From positions 1 to 64,000 of the forward strand of contig MLHP01000024.1 in assembly GCA_001999425.1 (NCBI GenBank): a stretch of DNA of 64,000 nucleotides, given 5' to 3'. The notes under the pieces are model-generated. The model was given only the letters and a program-made list of their open reading frames with translations. It did no database searches and was not told the origin of the DNA. This DNA is from Rodentibacter genomosp. 2. Lineage in GTDB: Bacteria; Pseudomonadota; Gammaproteobacteria; Enterobacterales; Pasteurellaceae. Shown here one piece after another: positions 59,859 to 64,000 of the stretch (its first letter is position 1; the number at the start of each line of letters is the position of its first letter). The position numbers were made by a program, and so were the translations under genes.

Positions 59859-61616
59859 TTAGAATCCTAATGTTTTTCCATCAGGATTACGAGGGTCGGA
59901 ATAACCATAAAAGCCGCCGTCGCGCGCTTGAATAATTTGCACACGTCCCATTGGGGCTTTTAGCTTGATTTTATGCCCTTTAGCGGTGAGTAATGCGAGG
60001 GTGTCGGGGCTAATCCCTTCCTCAATGCGTAATTCATCCGGTAACCATTGATGATGAATTCTTGGCGCAACAATCGCTTCCGCAGGGTTCATATTGTGGT
60101 CAATAGTATTAGAAATACTTTGTAGAACCGTCGTAATAATTCGAGCTCCACCCGGACTACCTGTCACTAGCCAAGGTTTATTATCTTTTAGGACGATAGT
60201 CGGTGTCATTGATGAAAGCGGACGTTTTTTCGCTTCAATTGCATTTGCATCACCGCCGATTAAGCCGAATGCATTGGCCACTCCGGGTTTAGCCGAAAAA
60301 TCATCCATTTCATTGTTTAGTAAAATACCTGTTCCTTCAGCAACAATACCGCTACCAAAATTCAGATTTAGTGTATAAGTAACGGCAACGGCATTACCGG
60401 CGTTATCCATAACCGAATAGTGCGTAGTTTGATCACTTTCATAAGGTTGAGGTTTACCGGGCTTAATTTCCGTTGCAGGGCGGGCATAATTTTCCTTAAT
60501 ATTTTTAATCAAGGAGTTAGCATAATTTTTTGAAGTTAAACCGGATACGGGAATCTTCACAAAATCCGGATCACCAAGATATTCAGAACGATCCGCATAA
60601 GCCAATTTCATCGATTCGGCTAAATAATGAATAGTTTTTGCACTATTTGCACCGAATTCATTAAGCGGATAATTTTCCAACATATTAAATAATTGCACTA
60701 AATGGATACCACCCGAGCTTGGTGGTGGCATAGTTACGACTTTGTAACCGCGATAATTTCCTACTATCGGCCGGCGCTCAACCGCTTTATAGCTGCGCAT
60801 ATCTTCAAGGCTGATTAAACCATTGTGTTGCTTCATTTCTTGTACAATTTTTTCCGCAATTTCTCCCTCATAAAAAGCCTTAGCACCTTCTTTAGCAATG
60901 AGTTTTAAAGAATTAGCTAAATCTTTTTGAATTAACGGTTCACCAGCAGCTAAAGTGCGGTCATTTTTAAAGAAGATTTTTCGGCTACTCTGCCATTTAC
61001 CTAACACATCTTTCTCCGTATCAAGTAAATTGGCAAGTGTTTGGCTGACTGGAAAACCTTCCTCCGCCAACTTAATTGCCGGCTCTAACACTTTATGTAA
61101 AGGCATTGTTCCCCATTTTTGTAAAGCCAGCTCCATCCCAGCTACCGTACCCGGTACACCAACAGCAAAATGTGTAAATAATGATTTTCCATCTTCAACT
61201 TGCCCGTTTGCATCCAAATACATATCACGAGAAGCTTTCAATGGTGCAGTTTCTCTAAAATCAAGGGCGAAATCCTCCCCTGTTTTTTCATTATGTAATA
61301 CCATAAAACCTCCACCACCAATATTACCGGCATTTGGTAACACAACGGCTAAGGCAAACCCAACTGCAACGGCTGCATCAACCGCATTACCGCCCTGTTT
61401 CAGTATTTCAACACCGACTTGAGTTGCAATAGCCTGTTCGGAAGCTACCATGCCATTTTTTGCATAGACAGGCTGGAAAATATCGGTACTGCTGTCATAG
61501 CGTGCGGCGGCAGTATTTGTGGTGAGCGCAGGGTTACTTGCCCAACTGACTTGAGAAAGGCTGATTACGGAAGTAAATAAACCCGCAAGTAATATTTTTC
61601 TGAATGGTATTTGCAT
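59859..61616 (-). CDS. ggt: Gamma-glutamyltranspeptidase
   Basis: 585 residues from the ATG at 61614-61616 (AAGGAGAAAAAAT before it), with signal peptide MQIPFRKILLAGLFTSVISL-SQVSWA. Large subunit: GMVASEQAIATQVGVEILKQ, GGNAVDAAVAVGFALAVVLP and GGGGFMV-type NIGGGGFMVLHNEKTGEDFA with DFRETAPLKA. The autocleavage nucleophile is the Thr in DQTTHYSVMDNAGNAVAVTY (about residue 390), starting the small subunit, which includes GTGILLNNEMDDFSAKPG and TGSPGGARIITTVLQSI. In the periplasm it splits glutathione and gamma-glutamyl peptides to glutamate and cysteinyl-glycine or amino acids. It is convergent with the TAXI-TRAP operon. Confidence 0.96.
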   Translation of the reverse strand: MQIPFRKILLAGLFTSVISLSQVSWASNPALTTNTAAARYDSSTDIFQPVYAKNGMVASEQAIATQVGVEILKQGGNAVDAAVAVGFALAVVLPNAGNIGGGGFMVLHNEKTGEDFALDFRETAPLKASRDMYLDANGQVEDGKSLFTHFAVGVPGTVAGMELALQKWGTMPLHKVLEPAIKLAEEGFPVSQTLANLLDTEKDVLGKWQSSRKIFFKNDRTLAAGEPLIQKDLANSLKLIAKEGAKAFYEGEIAEKIVQEMKQHNGLISLEDMRSYKAVERRPIVGNYRGYKVVTMPPPSSGGIHLVQLFNMLENYPLNEFGANSAKTIHYLAESMKLAYADRSEYLGDPDFVKIPVSGLTSKNYANSLIKNIKENYARPATEIKPGKPQPYESDQTTHYSVMDNAGNAVAVTYTLNLNFGSGIVAEGTGILLNNEMDDFSAKPGVANAFGLIGGDANAIEAKKRPLSSMTPTIVLKDNKPWLVTGSPGGARIITTVLQSISNTIDHNMNPAEAIVAPRIHHQWLPDELRIEEGISPDTLALLTAKGHKIKLKAPMGRVQIIQARDGGFYGYSDPRNPDGKTLGF

Positions 61617-61763
61617 ATTTTTTCTCCTTTTTGATGAATAATTCATCAATAAGACTATGCTTTTATTTACCAAAATACAATCAAAATTTCACGCAATCTT
61701 AACAAGTATAAGGGAATAACGTTGAGAGAGAGTTATTACAAAAATTTGTGCTACCCTAAAATT

Positions 61764-61998
61764 TTCTGTTTGGGGCAAGGTGTCCAAATGAGAAACAATG
61801 AACCCTGATAGCATTGTCAAAAACAGAATCACATTAAAGGATTAATAATTTTTGGCATCAAACAAAACAGCATTTACAGAAGTTTAGAGGTATTCTCAAA
61901 GCTCATTTTGAGTATAGTTGATGAAGAGTGAACAGCGTATAAACAACAGGGACTTAAATGGAAATTTGTTTTAGTTATCCAGACAGTCCCTATTTTTT
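61764..61998 (+). ncRNA. Candidate structured non-coding RNA in the ggt-glpX gap
   Basis: The 437-bp gap 61617-62053 has no gene; from 61764 it is rich in stems. TCTGTTT (61765) pairs with AAACAGA (61821); inside, ACAATG (61795) pairs with CATTGT (61812). A stem TATTCTCAAA/TTTTGAGTATA lies at about 61893-61918. It ends with AGGGACT (61948-61954) pairing with AGTCCCT (61985-61991), inner TGGA/TCCA, and ATTTTTT, a good terminator. An extended -10-like TGCTACCCT at 61749 is upstream. No known RNA family was recognised; I compared it in mind with 6S, GcvB and tmRNA without a convincing match. Confidence 0.4.
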
Positions 61999-62053
61999 AA
62001 AGTTATGAATAATGTAAAAAACGCATTAAATTTTAACCGCACTTTTATTATCG

Positions 62054-63067
62054 CTAGCTTCTCAAAATATTATAAATTTCGAAATCTTTGCGATCCAAAT
62101 AATGGGTGGATTGGATTTTACGAATAGTACGTGATTTGCCTCTAATTAATAGGGTTTCAGTGGTAGCAAGATTACCTCGACGGGAAATTCCTTTAAGTAA
62201 TTCACCGTGTGTAATACCGGTGGCGGCAAACACCAAATTATCATCACGCACGAGATCTTCTAATTTTAATATTTCATTCACTTTAACGCCTAATTCTTCA
62301 CAACGTTGGATTTCTTCTGCTGCAATTTTTCGATTTTCTTCCGTATCACCTTTTACTTCATTACGAGGAATTAAACGTGCCTGCATATCACCGCCTAACG
62401 ATCGAACTGCCGCCGCCGCGGCAACCCCTTCCGGCGCACCGCCAATACCGTAAACCATATCGACTTCGGCATCAGGCAAGCAACATAAGACAGAAGCGGC
62501 AACATCGCCGTCAGGAATAGCCATAACCCGAATTCCTAGATTATACATTTGTTGGATAACCGTATCATGACGAGGCTTGGCTAATACCATCACAGTTAAA
62601 TCGGATAGGGATTTTCCTAAGCGTGAAGCGGTACGACGAAGATTTTGTTCAATAGGTAAACTGAGATCAATCATTCCTTTGACTTCCGGCCCTACCACAA
62701 TTTTTTCCATGTACATATCCGGTGCTTTTAAGAACGTTCGTTTGCCGCCTGCGGCAAGAACAGAAATGGCGTTAGATTGTCCCATTGCTGTCATACGCGT
62801 ACCATCAATCGGATCAACAGCAATAGAAACAAGTTCCCCATTACCTGAACCCACTTTTTCACCGATATAAAGCATCGGTGCTTTATCAATTTCACCCTCT
62901 CCTATAACAATCTCACCATCCATATGAATAAGATTCAGCATATATCGCATTGCTTTTACCGCTGCTTCATCGGCTGCGTGTTTATTGCCACGTCCAAGCC
63001 AAGTGTAAGCCGCTAATGCCGCAGCCTCTGTTACACGAGAAAATTCAATAGCCAGTGCACGATTCAT
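62054..63067 (-). CDS. glpX: Fructose-1,6-bisphosphatase, class II
   Basis: 337 residues, the family's full length. Features: RVTEAAALAAYTWLGRGNKH, IGEGEIDKAPMLYIGEKVG, the metal site SIAVDPIDGTRMTAMGQSNA, and MVYGIGGAPEGVAAAAAVRS. It hydrolyses fructose 1,6-bisphosphate in gluconeogenesis with Mn2+. It is divergent from zapB; the shared gap 63068-63218 holds both promoters, including ATGCAAACGTTTGCATAA (63117-63134), a palindrome like a PurR or LacI-family operator. The uptake signal at about 62036 lies after its stop. Confidence 0.96.
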   Translation of the reverse strand: MNRALAIEFSRVTEAAALAAYTWLGRGNKHAADEAAVKAMRYMLNLIHMDGEIVIGEGEIDKAPMLYIGEKVGSGNGELVSIAVDPIDGTRMTAMGQSNAISVLAAGGKRTFLKAPDMYMEKIVVGPEVKGMIDLSLPIEQNLRRTASRLGKSLSDLTVMVLAKPRHDTVIQQMYNLGIRVMAIPDGDVAASVLCCLPDAEVDMVYGIGGAPEGVAAAAAVRSLGGDMQARLIPRNEVKGDTEENRKIAAEEIQRCEELGVKVNEILKLEDLVRDDNLVFAATGITHGELLKGISRRGNLATTETLLIRGKSRTIRKIQSTHYLDRKDFEIYNILRS

Positions 63068-63116
63068 TTTTTATCTCCAATTGTGTTGCAAGCAAAAGAT
63101 CGCGCTATTCTAACAC

Positions 63117-63134
63117 TATGCAAACGTTTGCATA
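63117..63134. promoter_or_regulatory. LacI/PurR-type palindrome between glpX and zapB
   Basis: ATGCAAACGTTTGCATAA contains TGCAAACGTTTGCA, a perfect 14-bp palindrome with central CG. The PurR consensus is ACGCAAACGTTTGCGT, so the match is close. It is 50 bp upstream of glpX, suggesting repression of glpX by PurR or a related regulator; the regulator gene is not in this window. Confidence 0.65.
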
Positions 63135-63218
63135 ATAAATTTTTATGGCAGGCTTTAAAAAGAAAAATGAAGTGGGTACAATAGAGCCGTTTCAGATGTT
63201 ATTTAAAAGGAAATTACT

Positions 63219-63437
63219 ATGTCATTAGAAATCTTAAACCAGCTTGAAGATAAAATTAAGCAAGCGGTAGAAACCATTCAATTACTTCAACTTGAAGTGG
63301 AAGAATTAAAAGAACAAAATAGCCAATCTCAGCAAACCGTTGAAACATTACAAAATGAAAATGAGCAATTAAAAAATGAACATCGTAACTGGCAAGAACA
63401 TATTCGCTCATTGCTTGGCAAATTTGATAACGTTTAA
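63219..63437 (+). CDS. zapB: Cell division protein ZapB
   Basis: 72 residues, entirely coiled coil (MSLEILNQLEDKIKQAVETI followed by heptads and a run QLKNEHRNWQEHIRSLLGKF). ZapB works at the division ring, linking ZapA-FtsZ to MatP. GlpX-ZapB-MioC order is known in Haemophilus. AAAGGAAATTACT precedes the ATG. A uptake-type GCAAGCGGT word lies near 63262. Terminator follows at 63446. Confidence 0.92.
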   Translation: MSLEILNQLEDKIKQAVETIQLLQLEVEELKEQNSQSQQTVETLQNENEQLKNEHRNWQEHIRSLLGKFDNV

Positions 63438-63445
63438 CTCAATTA

Positions 63446-63470
63446 AAAGGCTTAGATTTTCTAAGCCTTT
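63446..63470 (+). terminator. Terminator after zapB
   Basis: AAAGGCTTAGA-TTT-TCTAAGCCTTT, followed by ATTTTAG, 8 nt after the zapB stop. Confidence 0.85.
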
Positions 63471-63486
63471 ATTTTAGATAATTTTT

Positions 63487-63924
63487 ATGAAAGTTTGTAT
63501 TATTTCAGGTAGTACTTTAGGCACCGCCGAGTATGTCGCCGAGCATCTAGCAGATAGTTTAAAAAACCAAGGTTTTTCAACCGCTCTTTTTCACGGTGCT
63601 CAATATGATGATGTAATTAGCGAACCACTATGGTTAATCGTAACTTCCACTCATGGAGCGGGAGAAATTCCGGATAATTTACGATCACTGTTTGATCAAA
63701 TATCACAATCCGATCTTGCTCTTCCCTATTTGCGTTTTGCTATTGTTGGCTTAGGTAATTCGGATTACGATACCTTTTGTTATGCTGCAAATCACATTGA
63801 AAAAATTTTAGAACAAAAAAGTGCGGTCAAACTTTGCGAAACATTAAAAATTGATGTGCTCAATGTCGATGATCCGGAAAGTTACAGTGAAGATTGGCTT
63901 CCTCTATTCATTCGCTCCCTTTAA
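63487..63924 (+). CDS. mioC: MioC, flavodoxin-like protein
   Basis: 145 residues of the short-chain flavodoxin type. FMN loops: CIISGSTLGTAEYVAEHLAD (phosphate loop), VTSTHGAGEIPDNLRSLFDQ and IVGLGNSDYDTFCYAANHIE. The last 30 residues include IDVLNVDDPESYSEDWLPLF. It binds FMN and has been linked to biotin synthase electron supply in Escherichia coli. The ATG follows TAGATAATTTTT with no strong ribosome-binding site. A terminator follows at 63930-63962. Confidence 0.92.
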   Translation: MKVCIISGSTLGTAEYVAEHLADSLKNQGFSTALFHGAQYDDVISEPLWLIVTSTHGAGEIPDNLRSLFDQISQSDLALPYLRFAIVGLGNSDYDTFCYAANHIEKILEQKSAVKLCETLKIDVLNVDDPESYSEDWLPLFIRSL

Positions 63925-63929
63925 TAAAA

Positions 63930-63961
63930 AAGACGATGATTTTAACGATCATCGTTTTTTT
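63930..63961 (+). terminator. Terminator after mioC
   Basis: ACGATGAT and ATCATCGT pair around TTTAACG, followed by TTTTTTT. Confidence 0.85.
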
Positions 63962-63963
63962 CC

Positions 63964-63972
63964 TGTGCATAA
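63964..63972 (-). promoter_or_regulatory. DnaA-box-like sequence at the window edge
   Basis: The complement reads TTATGCACA, matching the DnaA box TTATNCACA. It is 40 bp after mioC, and the window ends shortly after. A single box is weak evidence for any origin function. Confidence 0.3.
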
Positions 63973-64000
63973 CTCACAAAAAATCTGTCAAAAACCTGTA

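Noticed and set aside
61617-62053. Insertion-sequence remnant or 6S RNA in the ggt-glpX gap
   Set aside because: No transposase frame, terminal repeats or target duplication could be seen, and the stems do not match 6S RNA features I know.

Overview
This window is chromosomal DNA from a gammaproteobacterium of the family Pasteurellaceae. The strongest sign is roughly forty copies, counted by eye, of the Haemophilus-type DNA uptake signal core AAGTGCGGT or its complement, often as inverted pairs acting as terminators. Gene order supports this: cpdB-abgA-dcuC-like-pepE-amidohydrolase-speF-potE, a rbsDACBKR operon, tnaCAB, a his operon and glpX-zapB-mioC are blocks I recall from Haemophilus influenzae and relatives. 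I cannot name the species; Haemophilus, Aggregatibacter, Pasteurella and Rodentibacter are all possible.

Layout. (1) 1-9178, minus strand: an orphan type VI secretion (T6SS) effector island. It reads vgrG (broken by an in-frame stop), a LysM + GH19-like peptidoglycan-hydrolase effector, a probable SH3-fold immunity gene, relics of further GH19 effectors, a second SH3-type immunity gene, two LprI-like periplasmic proteins, the C-terminal half of a phospholipase D effector and two Sel1-like proteins. No T6SS structural genes are present. (2) 9421-17186: an NSS amino-acid transporter with a 32-residue MetS partner, cpdB, and the operon pepE-dcuC-like-abgA. (3) 17323-25200: ornithine decarboxylase and putrescine/ornithine antiporter (speF-potE) behind a SpeFL ornithine-sensing leader peptide, flanked by two nearly identical M20 amidohydrolases, then an ArtI-like binding protein. 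(4) 25388-31390: a complete ribose operon with a perfect palindromic operator and its own repressor. (5) 31413-34457: tnaCAB with a CRP site and the TnaC arrest peptide. (6) 34500-42876: a Fur-box-preceded TonB receptor with a CydDC-like ABC exporter pair, and gyrB. (7) 42994-55037: the histidine operon with a HisL attenuator, interrupted by six non-histidine genes (membrane protein, RhuM-Doc/Fic protein, histidine phosphatase, GNAT, BRO-N protein, S51 peptidase). (8) 55637-61616: a TAXI-type TRAP transporter, a UspA protein and gamma-glutamyltranspeptidase. (9) 61760-64000: a structured intergenic stretch, then glpX, zapB and mioC.

Several parts fit an anaerobic, amino-acid-using host-associated lifestyle: decarboxylation of ornithine, tryptophan breakdown to indole, peptide and p-aminobenzoyl-glutamate hydrolysis, glutathione breakdown and haem-type receptor uptake. 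Three operons (speF, tna, his) are controlled by ribosome-sensed leader peptides. The most unusual parts are the decayed effector/immunity array at the left end, the his operon loaded with accessory genes and carrying Actinobacillus-type uptake-signal words, the duplicated amidohydrolase around speF-potE, and a triple hairpin built into the RbsB signal peptide.
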